Shown: positions 8,656-17,605 of the stretch, one piece after another
Numbering within the stretch: position 1 is the stretch's first letter
Layout: each line of letters opens with the position of its first letter
Source of the DNA: Palsa-1150 sp964531095
GTDB lineage: Bacteria; Myxococcota_A; Polyangia; Polyangiales; Polyangiaceae
Direction: 5' to 3'
Length of the DNA: 64,000 nt
Assembly (NCBI GenBank): GCA_964531095.1
Contig: CAZHED010000010.1
Span: 1-64,000, forward strand
Position numbers and translations under genes: made by a program
The notes under the pieces: generated by a model
What the model was told of the DNA's origin: nothing
The model's database searches: none
The model's input: only the letters and a program-made list of their open reading frames with translations

Positions 8656-11600
8656 ATGCGCGATACGTGGACCATCGTGAGCTCCGCGTTTGGTCGCTAC
8701 CGGCTGCTCGAGCGGCTCGGCCAGGGAGGGATGGCGGAGGTCTTCAAGGCCAAGAGCTACGGCGTCGAGGGTTTCGAGAAGATCCTGGTCATCAAGCGAA
8801 TCCTCCCCGAGCTCTCCTGCCGTCAGGACTTCGTCGACATGTTCATCCACGAGGCGAAGCTCGCCGTGCGCTTGTCGCACGCGAACGTCGTGCAGGTCTT
8901 CGATCTGGGCAAGGCGCCTGCCGGCGAGCCCAGCGATCCGAAGCGGCCCGACGCGTACTACATCGCCATGGAGTACGTACACGGACTGGACCTCGCGACC
9001 GTCCTCGCGCGCTGCCGTCGCCAGCAGATCGCTCTCCCCGCCGAGATGAGCCTGTATGTCGCGTCCGAGATCGCCAAGGGCCTCGACCACGCCCATCGTC
9101 GTCGCGACGAGCGGGCGCGCCCGCTCGGCATCGTGCACCGTGACGTCTCGCCGCAGAACGTGCTCTTGTCGTTCGAGGGCGAGGTCAAAGTCACCGACTT
9201 CGGCGTTGCCAAAGCTCGCGGCGCGCTCGACAAGGACGCACCCGAAGACACGCGTACAAACCGGTTGCAGGGCAAGTTCGGGTACATGAGTCCCGAGCAG
9301 TCTCGCGGCGAGAGCGTCGACGCACGAAGCGATCTCTTCTCGCTCGGGATCATCGTGTACGAGTGCGTGGCGGGCGTGAACCCGTTCAGCGCGCCGACCA
9401 CGTTCGAGACTCTGCGGCGGGTACAGGCCTGCGAGTACCCGCCGCTCTCGATCTTGCGGCCCGACGCGCCGCCGGAGCTCGCGGCCATCCTCAAGACGCT
9501 GATGGCCAAGGACCCCTCGGACCGCTACCCCGACGCCGGCCGCACCTACGAAGCGCTCCTGGCGTTTCTCTACGCGCAGGGAAGGCGGTACGGCCCGCAC
9601 GACCTGGCCGAGTTCCTGTCGCGTTTTCGCGAGCCCGCCGAGAGTATCGGCCCGAGCGCGACGCCCGAGCGGATGCTCGAGACGGAGGGAGGGAATCAGC
9701 AAACCGAGCGCACGCCCGTCGAGGGGCCGACCGGGCGGCCGTCGTCCAGCGTCCGTGTGGCAACGGAGCGCGGGTCCATCGCGATCGATCGCGCTGCCGA
9801 GATGGGCGAACGGCGGGAAGTCACGGCGCTGGTGGTCGAGCTTCCGCGGCAGATTTCAACCGACGTCGTCGACAAGGCGGCGACGATCGTCGGGCGTTGG
9901 GGAGGGCGGGTGCTGCGTCGTGAAGTCGGACACATCGCTGCCCTTTTCGGTCTTGGCGACCCGGACGGACGGGACACGGAAATGGCCACGCGCTGCGCTC
10001 TCGTCGCCCTTCGCAGCCTCGAACCATCGCATCCGCCCGGCGTCGGACTTCACGTCGGACGCATTCACGTCTCGAGCGCAGGCGACCCCACCGATGACGA
10101 CCGACTCGGTTCGCTGATTGACACGGCTCGCCACCTGGCCCGCCTGCGCGAGGGCCAGGCGGCGATCAGCACGCAGGCGATGCGACAGGTAAAGGCGCTG
10201 TTCGAGTTCGAGCCGCTGAGCGGAAGTGACCGACCTGCGTCGAACGTTCCGGCCTTGCGCGTGAGCGAGGTGCGCAACCCGGGCGAATCGCTCGGCCGCT
10301 TCGTCGGGCGAAAGGACGAGCTGCGTCGAATCGGCGTGGTGCTTGCTTTGGCGGCGAAGCGCAGAGCGCGCGTGCTCACGATTCGCGGCGACCACGGCAT
10401 GGGCAAAACGCGCCTGCTCTTCGAGGTCGAGCGGCGCCTTCGGCGAGGGGGCTTCAACGTCGGCTTTCATATCGCGACCTGTCCTCCTCGGGGCAGCGGC
10501 TTTCCTCTTTCGGGCGTGGTCTGCATGCTTCAGGTCTTGTGTGGGACGACCGAAGGAGATGCCCCGGATCGCATCCTCGCTCTGGAGCCGCGGCTCCGTG
10601 CGCTGGGACTGCAAGTGGACGAGGTCCAGGCGGTGCTGATGGCGCTTGGTGCGGGACTCACCACGGTCGTCGGCGAGGCGAGTGCCCATCTCGGCAACGC
10701 GTTGACCCGCATGGTGCAGAGCCTGTGCGGCGACCGCCCGCACACCTTCGCCTGGGACGTGGCCCACGCCATGGACGACGACAGCTACGCCCTTCTCGCG
10801 GAAGTCTTGCGACGCTGCGGGCAGACGCGCGTGGTCTTTGCGTTCGCCGCTCGCCATGGGTTCTCGCACGCTCTCGAGACAACCGAGGGGCACGTGGGCA
10901 TCGACCTCGGTGATCTCGAGGGACCCGAGGTCGAGCGGCTGGTGGCCCTGCGGCTTGCCGTCGACACAGTTCCTGAAGAGCTGATCCGTTTCGTTCTCGC
11001 GCGTGCAGGCGGGCATCCGCTGTTCGTCGGGGAGTTGGTCAAGGCGCTCGTGGACGGGGGGGCCATCTCCGTCGCTGAGCGTCGGGTCGTATCGACGAAG
11101 CTCGTCGAGCAGGATCTCGCGCTCCCCAAGACGCTGCGCGGGCTCGTGGCGTCGCGCGTCGCCCGTCTATCGGCCGAAGAGAAGGCGACACTCCAAGCGG
11201 CCGCCGTTCTTGGCGATCCCATCGACCTCTTGGTGCTGTCCAGTATGACCGGCCAGGGCATGCCAGCGCTCGAGCGCTCTATCGCGGCGATCGCGGCCCG
11301 TGACTTCGTGGTCCATGCCGGTCCCGCGGAGCTGCGTTTCACGTCGCCGCTGGTGCGCGAAGTCGTAGCGGACGCCCTCACGCCCGAAGCAGCGCGGGAG
11401 ATGCACGCAGCGGCAGGGCGCGCCCTCGAAGGAACGCTGGGCGACCGCGCGTGGGAGCACCCCGCGCGCATCGCGGCCCACCTCTACGAAGCGGGCGACC
11501 GGGAGCGCGCGGCGGGCTACTTCGCCAAGAGCGCCGAGCGACGTCTCGCGATGCGCCAGCTCGAGGCCGCCGCCCGCGATGGCGCCCGCGCGATCACGCT

Positions 11601-12660
11601 CGCCGACCCCGCGACACGCGCCCCCGAGGAGCTCGTGAAGTGGCTGGAAAGACTCGCATCGGCCGTGCACCTCGTGCGCGTGTCCCCCGGCGCAAAAGAG
11701 CTCTGCGACCGCGTCGTCGATCAGGCGGATCGCGCCGGAGCCCGCGACTCGCGGGTGCGGGCGCGGGTTGCCGCCGGGTACGTGCTCTCCGCCGTGAATC
11801 AGATCGACAACGGCCGATTGCGGCTGGAGGAGGCCGCGGCGATCGCCGGCGCCGAACCGGAGCACCGGAAGCTGGTCCTGCTCGCCGATGTGGATCTCGC
11901 GACCCGCCAGGGGGACTTCAAGCGCGCACTCGCGTTGCTCGGCGAGGTTCGTGCGATCGCGCGTGCGTCCAGCGACGATCAGGAAGAGCACCGCGTTGAG
12001 CTGCACTTGGCCCAGGCGCACGGTGCCATTGGGGATCGGGCGGAGGCGCTGGCCAACCTTCAGCGTACCGAACGCCTACTTCCCCTCGACCAAGCGGCGA
12101 TGCTCGAGCGGGCCAGAGTGCGCGCGCTGGTCGACTACTTTACGCGCGAATTCCGCTCCGCCGCCCAGCGAAGCGAGGAAACGATCGACCTTGCGCGCGA
12201 GATGGGCCTCGCCCACGAGGTAATGCTCAACCTGCACAACCTCGGACACGTCCTCGTGCACCTGGACGATCTGCCGCGGGCGTATGGCGCAATACAGCAG
12301 TCGCTCGCGCTCTGCTGTGAGTCAGGTGACGAAAGGTTCGCCAATTTCAATCGAATGCTCCTCGCGTTCCTCGACGGAATCAACGGGACAGTGGACGGCG
12401 AAAGGCTACTGCGCCAGGGGATCGCATACGCCAAAAGCAAACAGTTCACATGGGACGTCGTCTCCGGGCACGGACTCCTCGCAAAGCTCCAACACCGGCT
12501 CGGGCGCAAAGGTGCTGCGCGAGAGGAATATGAGAAGACCCGCGACCTCGCGGTGGCGGCCGGCCACCGCCTGGTCGCGGACGACTGCCAAAGCGCGCTC
12601 GAAGAGCTAAACGGGGGCGAGTCGACCCTCCCGAGGGCGAACAGTGACTCAGCCTCGTGA
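8656..12660 (+). CDS. Giant Ser/Thr protein kinase with cyclase-like, AAA ATPase and TPR regions
   Basis: 1334 aa from the ATG at 8656; the frame is open to 8464 but that part overlaps the PHP gene. Residues 15-300 are a Hanks-type kinase with LGQGGMAEVF, catalytic Lys47, HRDVSPQN (His161-Asp163) and DFG at 181-183. Residues about 375-530 resemble a degenerate class III nucleotide cyclase (EVTALVVELPRQIS, VGLHVGRIHVSSAG). An NTPase domain opens at FVGRKDELRRIGVVLA with Walker A GDHGMGKTRLLFE (578 onward). The last 400 residues are TPR-like helices. This is the PknK/STAND-like layout frequent in myxobacterial signalling. The 3' end overlaps the convergent suhB-like gene by 12 bp. The ligand and targets are unknown. 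Confidence 0.9.
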   Translation: MRDTWTIVSSAFGRYRLLERLGQGGMAEVFKAKSYGVEGFEKILVIKRILPELSCRQDFVDMFIHEAKLAVRLSHANVVQVFDLGKAPAGEPSDPKRPDAYYIAMEYVHGLDLATVLARCRRQQIALPAEMSLYVASEIAKGLDHAHRRRDERARPLGIVHRDVSPQNVLLSFEGEVKVTDFGVAKARGALDKDAPEDTRTNRLQGKFGYMSPEQSRGESVDARSDLFSLGIIVYECVAGVNPFSAPTTFETLRRVQACEYPPLSILRPDAPPELAAILKTLMAKDPSDRYPDAGRTYEALLAFLYAQGRRYGPHDLAEFLSRFREPAESIGPSATPERMLETEGGNQQTERTPVEGPTGRPSSSVRVATERGSIAIDRAAEMGERREVTALVVELPRQISTDVVDKAATIVGRWGGRVLRREVGHIAALFGLGDPDGRDTEMATRCALVALRSLEPSHPPGVGLHVGRIHVSSAGDPTDDDRLGSLIDTARHLARLREGQAAISTQAMRQVKALFEFEPLSGSDRPASNVPALRVSEVRNPGESLGRFVGRKDELRRIGVVLALAAKRRARVLTIRGDHGMGKTRLLFEVERRLRRGGFNVGFHIATCPPRGSGFPLSGVVCMLQVLCGTTEGDAPDRILALEPRLRALGLQVDEVQAVLMALGAGLTTVVGEASAHLGNALTRMVQSLCGDRPHTFAWDVAHAMDDDSYALLAEVLRRCGQTRVVFAFAARHGFSHALETTEGHVGIDLGDLEGPEVERLVALRLAVDTVPEELIRFVLARAGGHPLFVGELVKALVDGGAISVAERRVVSTKLVEQDLALPKTLRGLVASRVARLSAEEKATLQAAAVLGDPIDLLVLSSMTGQGMPALERSIAAIAARDFVVHAGPAELRFTSPLVREVVADALTPEAAREMHAAAGRALEGTLGDRAWEHPARIAAHLYEAGDRERAAGYFAKSAERRLAMRQLEAAARDGARAITLADPATRAPEELVKWLERLASAVHLVRVSPGAKELCDRVVDQADRAGARDSRVRARVAAGYVLSAVNQIDNGRLRLEEAAAIAGAEPEHRKLVLLADVDLATRQGDFKRALALLGEVRAIARASSDDQEEHRVELHLAQAHGAIGDRAEALANLQRTERLLPLDQAAMLERARVRALVDYFTREFRSAAQRSEETIDLAREMGLAHEVMLNLHNLGHVLVHLDDLPRAYGAIQQSLALCCESGDERFANFNRMLLAFLDGINGTVDGERLLRQGIAYAKSKQFTWDVVSGHGLLAKLQHRLGRKGAAREEYEKTRDLAVAAGHRLVADDCQSALEELNGGESTLPRANSDSAS

Positions 12661-13479
12661 CATGGCGGCCCCAAGCTCCGCTACGAGCTCGTCGTGGATG
12701 CGGCCGTTGGTGGCAACCACCTCGCCATTCGTGAGGTCGGCAGGGCGTCCCGCGTAGTCTGTAATTCGCCCCCTTGCGGCGAGCGCGATCGCGCTTCCGG
12801 CCGCAACGTCCCACGGGCCGAGCTTCTTCTCCCAGTACCCGTCGTACGTGCCGTCGGCCACGAGACACAGGTCGATTGCGGCGGAGCCGCATCGGCGAAC
12901 CGCTTGGCATTTTCTCTTGATGGCCGCGAACGTTTCGAAGTTGTTGTCGTCGCTGGTGCGACGATCGTACGGAAACCCGGTCGCCAGGAGCGCGTCGTCC
13001 AGGTGAGCCACTTCGCTGACTTCGCAGCGAACGCCGTTTCGGTACGCGTTGTCGCCCGCCAACCCGGTCCACTCGACGTGAAGCGATGGCGCGACGACGA
13101 CGCCGAGGACAGGGTTGCCCCCGGCGAGCAACCCCACCGAGACGCACCAGAAGGGATGCCCATGGACGAAGTTCGTGGTCCCGTCGAGGGGATCGACGTA
13201 CCAAGTTGCGGCCTCCGCTCCGGGCGCGGGTTCACCGCCCGCCTCTTCGCCGACCACAGGAAACGGCGTCGTCCGCAAGAGCGCCTCGCGAAGCAACGTC
13301 TCGCTCTCGCGGTCGAAACGGGTCACCAAGTCCACACGAGCGCGCTTGTGATCGGTCGCCGGGTGTGTGCGCCACCCCTCCGCGACGAAAGAGGCGGCTG
13401 CGCGTGTGGCGGCGAGAGCCGACTGAAGCAGGTTGGGCAAGTCGGGCGGGAGATGGGTCATGCCGGGATAGCCGGCCAT
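12649..13479 (-). CDS. Inositol monophosphatase family protein (SuhB-like)
   Basis: 276 aa. It carries the lithium-sensitive phosphatase signature: GEEAGGE (first metal-binding Glu), DPLDGTTNFVHGHPFWCVSV (metal-binding Asp pair) and the C-terminal WDVAAGSAIALAARG. Length matches the family (260-280 aa), and the substrate could be inositol-1-phosphate or another sugar phosphate. The start at 13479 directly follows the stop of the upstream lipoprotein gene; an in-frame ATG at 13461 is an alternative. Its coupling to two secreted lipoprotein genes is unusual for this enzyme. The 3' end overlaps the kinase gene on the other strand. Confidence 0.9.
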   Translation of the reverse strand: MAGYPGMTHLPPDLPNLLQSALAATRAAASFVAEGWRTHPATDHKRARVDLVTRFDRESETLLREALLRTTPFPVVGEEAGGEPAPGAEAATWYVDPLDGTTNFVHGHPFWCVSVGLLAGGNPVLGVVVAPSLHVEWTGLAGDNAYRNGVRCEVSEVAHLDDALLATGFPYDRRTSDDNNFETFAAIKRKCQAVRRCGSAAIDLCLVADGTYDGYWEKKLGPWDVAAGSAIALAARGRITDYAGRPADLTNGEVVATNGRIHDELVAELGAAMSRG

Positions 13480-16386
13480 TTACTCGCTCGGCGCACAGTC
13501 GGCCTGGAGATTCATCTTCGTGAGCGTCGGCGACTGCGTCCCGTCGCTGCTCGCTCGCAGGATCGCGTGAATTCGCAAGAATGCGTCGTTCGCCGGAATG
13601 CCGTTGGCCTTCGCGTATTTGCCGAGGTCGAATGCCCCCACCTGGGTGTCCGGGGGGCCCAAATGCGCCGTGATGAAGGGTGGCGTCAGGTCCGCCGCCT
13701 GGTCGATGCCCCCGTCGCCACCGCCCGGGCTCGGCGCAAACGCGGCGAGGAAGTCGATCCCCGAATTCGACGGGGTCGCGCTCGTCCAGTTGAACACGCC
13801 CCATTCCGGAGCAAAGCCGGCTGGGCAGGTCATCCCGTAATCCTCGTACACGTCGACATTGCTGGGCGGCGGCCGGGCCGGAACAACGATGACGACCGGC
13901 GTGCTGCTGAGCGGTGTCAACGTGTTCTGCCCGAAGATGTTGATCTTGAAATAGAAGACCTGGTCCACGTTCGACTGCACGACGGCCGCCGGCGAGGTCG
14001 GAAGCGCGAACTGGATCTGAAAATTCGGCGCGGAGCCAGGCGCACAAGAAGCGTAGTGGTTGCCGGTCGGGCCGGTGCACCCTGCCACCGGCTGCGCGGT
14101 GATGCTAGTCACGAACGTCGCGTCGTCGACGTTGTATGGGGTGAGCAGTGTCGAGCCGCCGGGCGGCCCGTCGTAATCCGTCGCGTCGTCGAAGTCGAAC
14201 GGAACCGCCGTGATCGGCTGCGCCTGATTGTTCGTGAGCTCTGCGATGGCGTTCGTCACGACGCTGCCCAAATTGGCCGCCGTGGGGCAGCGCGGATCGG
14301 AGCCCGACGCCGGGCCCGGCGTTCCGTCCTGCTTGACGCTGATCACGATGGGCTGGCCGCTCGCGACCGCTCCCGTGTCTTGGGCGAGCCCCTCGAGCGA
14401 CCAGCGCGTGAACTGGTTCTCCCACGCTGTCACCGACTGACCGCAGGTGCTTCCACTCATGTCGATACCGCCGACTTTGGCGTTGAGCCCCGGCGTCGCA
14501 AGCGCGTTCAGCATCTGCTGGTACCCTGGGGTCGACGCTTCGGCCGAATGGGCCGTGGGAGAGCCGGGGCCGGACTCCATGGGGTCGGTCCGATCGGGCC
14601 ACATGTTGAGCTGATAACCGGCGTAGTAGAGCGGGTTCACGTCCGTGGGAAATTGAGACTGCTTCGGATTCGCGTCGAGAACGAGGCGATAGCTACCCGG
14701 CGGCAAGGTACCCGCCACGGCCGAGTTGTACTGCGCGATTTCTTCCCCCGGAACGCCGATCCCGCCGGCGCTGAGCCACGCAAAATTGTCGTCGCTGCAG
14801 GCCATGATCAGGCCGGAGTTTTTGTCGACGACGTATAGAATCGTGTCGTACGCGCTTCCCACCGTGTCGAACCAGAAGCGCTGGGACGCCGCCCCCGCCG
14901 GAACCGTGAAGTCGAACTCGGCGTCTGGACCCGTTCCGAGGTCCTGCCCGTTCCACGTGCACTTCATCGCCGCGCTCGGGTCGTACGCCGTCGTCTTCGT
15001 GATGCTGTAGTTGGACGCGTTGTTATACGCCGAACCCATCCATGTTTGCGGCTGTCCGACTGCTGCGGCGGGGATGGTGATCACTTGCTGCGGCGCAGCC
15101 GCGGTACCTCCGAGACTGGGCGACTGGACGTCCCACCAGTACCACGAGTTCTCGGTCGTATAATCCGCCCAGCTGACGGTGGGAAAGTACCGCGGCATGA
15201 ACTGGTAGTACGGAAACGACCCCGCCGGACCGTTCATCATCGGAGAGTCCTGCATCAGAAGGACGACGTGAAAGGCGTTCGATCGAAAGCAGGGCGCGCC
15301 AATCGTCCCGGCGGGGCATGACTGGTGCTGGTAAAAGTTCCCGTACCACCCCGCTTGGGCGGATCGTCCCCAGTACTTGTCGACCGCATACCAGTAATCG
15401 TTGGTGCCGACTGTTCCTGGGTACCATACTGGAAACGCAGCCCACGCCCCGAGATCCTGATTGAGCGCCATGTCGAGCAGCGCGACGCCAGAGGATTGCG
15501 CGACGACGTAAGGCTTGTTGGGAAAATCGCCGGACGAGACGTTGTTGAACGCGCTGGTCACCGATGATGTGTTCGTGGTCAGCCCGAGCAAGTTGACGTA
15601 AACGGAATTGGCGGACGACTGATCGGCGTATGGCCACGAATTGTAGTTCGTGAATCGGCCGAGTCCGAACGCAGTATTTGGAATGCTCGACTCGATTGAG
15701 CTGACCACTGCGGGCATCTGGGACTTGAGCTGCGAAAACGACGAGTACATCTGTTGCGTCGAATTGAAGAGAAAGTAGACGTCGACGGGACTCAGCGTGG
15801 TCGTCGCGTTCACGGGGTCGATGGCGACCTGACCGGGCGTCAGGACGTGGTAGATGCCCGCCTCGACCTGGATGCCCGCATCCCTGGCGATGGCCAGGCC
15901 GGTGCTGCCCGTGCCCCCTTGCGCGAGCGGAACGGTGACACCGCCATCAGGAAGAACGTCGCCGGGGAACGACTGGCAAAACGGATCGCAGGGATTGCCC
16001 GCGCACCCCGCGTCGGCCGCGAGGTTGAGTGGAGGCGAGAGTGTGTGAAGCTCCGTGGTCGCCGATTTGCCAGTCACGTCTTGCAGCTGCGCGCAGGCCG
16101 ACCACGCGCCCGATTCGCAGCGACGATAGCCGAACTCGCAATTCGGACGTCCAGCTGCCGTCGTGCCGTGAACTTCGCCGCACGGCGCAAGCTGCCCTTC
16201 GGCGCCGCACGAGCATCCAGTCTGCGGCGTGCTGCACGACACGGCGGGGGCAGGGCCAGGCACCGCGTAGCTCCCGCCGGAGCTTCCAGGCCCGTCCAGG
16301 CTCGACGGTTCGGCCGACGAGCACCCCACGATCCCCGCGAGGATCGCGCATCCCGCTGCCAGTGCAAAGAGAGCGAGTCGCCTCAC
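13480..16386 (-). CDS. Large lipoprotein with VWA-like domain lacking a standard MIDAS
   Basis: 968 aa from the GTG at 16386, which overlaps the previous stop (GTGA). The signal ends in AGIVGC, a lipobox. Next comes a Cys-rich repeat block (CEFGYRRCESGAWSAC) seen in many myxobacterial adhesin-like lipoproteins. A VWA/integrin-like domain starts at DVYFLFNSTQQMYSS, where the DxSxS/DxTxS metal site (normally DSTGS) reads N208-S-T-Q-Q. Later segments are beta-rich and include two NPC/pre-peptidase-like parts (GAASQRFWFDTVGSAYDTI, LPPGSYRLVLDANP). It is probably a surface protein. It is translationally coupled to a smaller lipoprotein upstream and to an IMPase downstream. Confidence 0.75.
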   Translation of the reverse strand: MRRLALFALAAGCAILAGIVGCSSAEPSSLDGPGSSGGSYAVPGPAPAVSCSTPQTGCSCGAEGQLAPCGEVHGTTAAGRPNCEFGYRRCESGAWSACAQLQDVTGKSATTELHTLSPPLNLAADAGCAGNPCDPFCQSFPGDVLPDGGVTVPLAQGGTGSTGLAIARDAGIQVEAGIYHVLTPGQVAIDPVNATTTLSPVDVYFLFNSTQQMYSSFSQLKSQMPAVVSSIESSIPNTAFGLGRFTNYNSWPYADQSSANSVYVNLLGLTTNTSSVTSAFNNVSSGDFPNKPYVVAQSSGVALLDMALNQDLGAWAAFPVWYPGTVGTNDYWYAVDKYWGRSAQAGWYGNFYQHQSCPAGTIGAPCFRSNAFHVVLLMQDSPMMNGPAGSFPYYQFMPRYFPTVSWADYTTENSWYWWDVQSPSLGGTAAAPQQVITIPAAAVGQPQTWMGSAYNNASNYSITKTTAYDPSAAMKCTWNGQDLGTGPDAEFDFTVPAGAASQRFWFDTVGSAYDTILYVVDKNSGLIMACSDDNFAWLSAGGIGVPGEEIAQYNSAVAGTLPPGSYRLVLDANPKQSQFPTDVNPLYYAGYQLNMWPDRTDPMESGPGSPTAHSAEASTPGYQQMLNALATPGLNAKVGGIDMSGSTCGQSVTAWENQFTRWSLEGLAQDTGAVASGQPIVISVKQDGTPGPASGSDPRCPTAANLGSVVTNAIAELTNNQAQPITAVPFDFDDATDYDGPPGGSTLLTPYNVDDATFVTSITAQPVAGCTGPTGNHYASCAPGSAPNFQIQFALPTSPAAVVQSNVDQVFYFKINIFGQNTLTPLSSTPVVIVVPARPPPSNVDVYEDYGMTCPAGFAPEWGVFNWTSATPSNSGIDFLAAFAPSPGGGDGGIDQAADLTPPFITAHLGPPDTQVGAFDLGKYAKANGIPANDAFLRIHAILRASSDGTQSPTLTKMNLQADCAPSE

Positions 16387-17324
16387 TTGAAGGTCCCCTG
16401 TGTCTTCGTGGCGGAGAACAGGATGCCGATGGTCCAGCCCGGAGGCGCAGTCGACGTCGTGGCGCCGAAGACCTGCGCGACCGTCGTCCGCGCGCCGTTG
16501 GCAACCAGCGGCGTGCTCCCCGAGGTAGCGGGGATGATCGCAGAGAGGCTGCCGCTCGTCAGTGTCTGGCACAACGGGTCTCCGGCCGTGGCGGTGGCAG
16601 ATACTTGGGTGATTTCAATCCAGACTGCTGCTTGGCTGGAGTCGACGATGCGAATCCATCCACCGCTGGGCTGCGCGCTCGGGGGCGTCGCGGTCAGCAC
16701 GGGGTACTGACCGCTTGCAATTGCGAGGGACGCAGGCGCGGTCGCGTATTGGTAGGGAAAGTATTGTTGTTGAACGCCGTTGGTCTCCGTGCCGGAGATC
16801 TGGAGCCAATAGTGACCCGCGGCGTCGACGTAGTCCGCGAGTGTGAGCGGATGTTGCCCGGACAAAAGCGGATTGAGCAGGCCCGCGGCGCTCGCGGACA
16901 CGACGCTGGTATCCAGCGTCGCTCCCATCATCCACCAGGCCATTTGCTGGTAGCAGACCGTCGAGTCTCCCCCTCCCCGCATTCCACTGTCGGGTCGCAC
17001 CGGTTGGTAGCCCGCGTCGGCGGGATAGGGCGGTACCTCCGCCACGTCGAACCCTTGAAAGGGTATCTTCGGCGGCGACGCGTCTGACGCCGTGCCCGTC
17101 TCGTCCCGAGGCTCCGTGGCGTCCGAAGCCGCGCTCGCCTCGGCGTCGGCCGGCGATGACGAGGAGTCCACTTGCGCATTCCCGCCCCCGTCCGGGTGGT
17201 TTCCAATCGTACCGCCGACGTAGCTGTCTCCGGGGGGCGGGACATCACGCGGAGTGCATGCGCCGATGGAGGAGGATAGGGCCAAAAGGGCGACAAATGT
17301 CCGGGCGTGCGTCCTGCCGATCAT
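16383..17324 (-). CDS. Secreted lipoprotein of unknown function
   Basis: 313 aa. The N-terminus MIGRTHARTFVALLALSSSIGAC is a lipoprotein signal with lipobox SIGAC. A low-complexity Ser/Asp/Ala/Gly linker follows (to about residue 85), then a beta-rich domain with YQPVRPDSGMRGGG and WIRIVDSSQAAVWIEITQV. I do not recognise the domain. It is the first gene of a coupled set; its TGA overlaps the GTG start of the 968-aa lipoprotein, which suggests the two act together at the cell surface. No gene is seen between it and mpl (17325-17605). Confidence 0.65.
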   Translation of the reverse strand: MIGRTHARTFVALLALSSSIGACTPRDVPPPGDSYVGGTIGNHPDGGGNAQVDSSSSPADAEASAASDATEPRDETGTASDASPPKIPFQGFDVAEVPPYPADAGYQPVRPDSGMRGGGDSTVCYQQMAWWMMGATLDTSVVSASAAGLLNPLLSGQHPLTLADYVDAAGHYWLQISGTETNGVQQQYFPYQYATAPASLAIASGQYPVLTATPPSAQPSGGWIRIVDSSQAAVWIEITQVSATATAGDPLCQTLTSGSLSAIIPATSGSTPLVANGARTTVAQVFGATTSTAPPGWTIGILFSATKTQGTFK

Positions 17325-17605
17325 TCAAGGCGGTCGATTAAGCAGTATTCGCGCCGGAGCGTGCGATCCGTCGATTCGAAGGTATCGATTCGAATGCAGG
17401 GTGGCGCTGGAGAGCGCGCAGTTCTTTTGTATCTCGCGATGGCCAAGGAATCAGGCACGGGGAGGAGTGCGACTTGCGGGGATAAGGAAGGCGATCGGGG
17501 TCAACGTGGTGCCGAGCCGTCAGCGCAATGACGGTCCTACCTCGCAGAAATTACGGACCCTCGCACGCTTCCGCGGGTGCGTCTTCCGAGATTCGCGCCC
17601 AGCCG
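17325..17605. other. Intergenic region upstream of the lipoprotein operon
   Basis: 281 bp between two minus-strand genes. I see no ORF with myxobacterial codon use, no tRNA and no T-tract terminator. A short direct repeat of ATTCGAAGGTATCGATTCGAA type lies at 17374-17394. The promoter of the lipoprotein operon is expected here but cannot be placed by eye. Confidence 0.4.
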
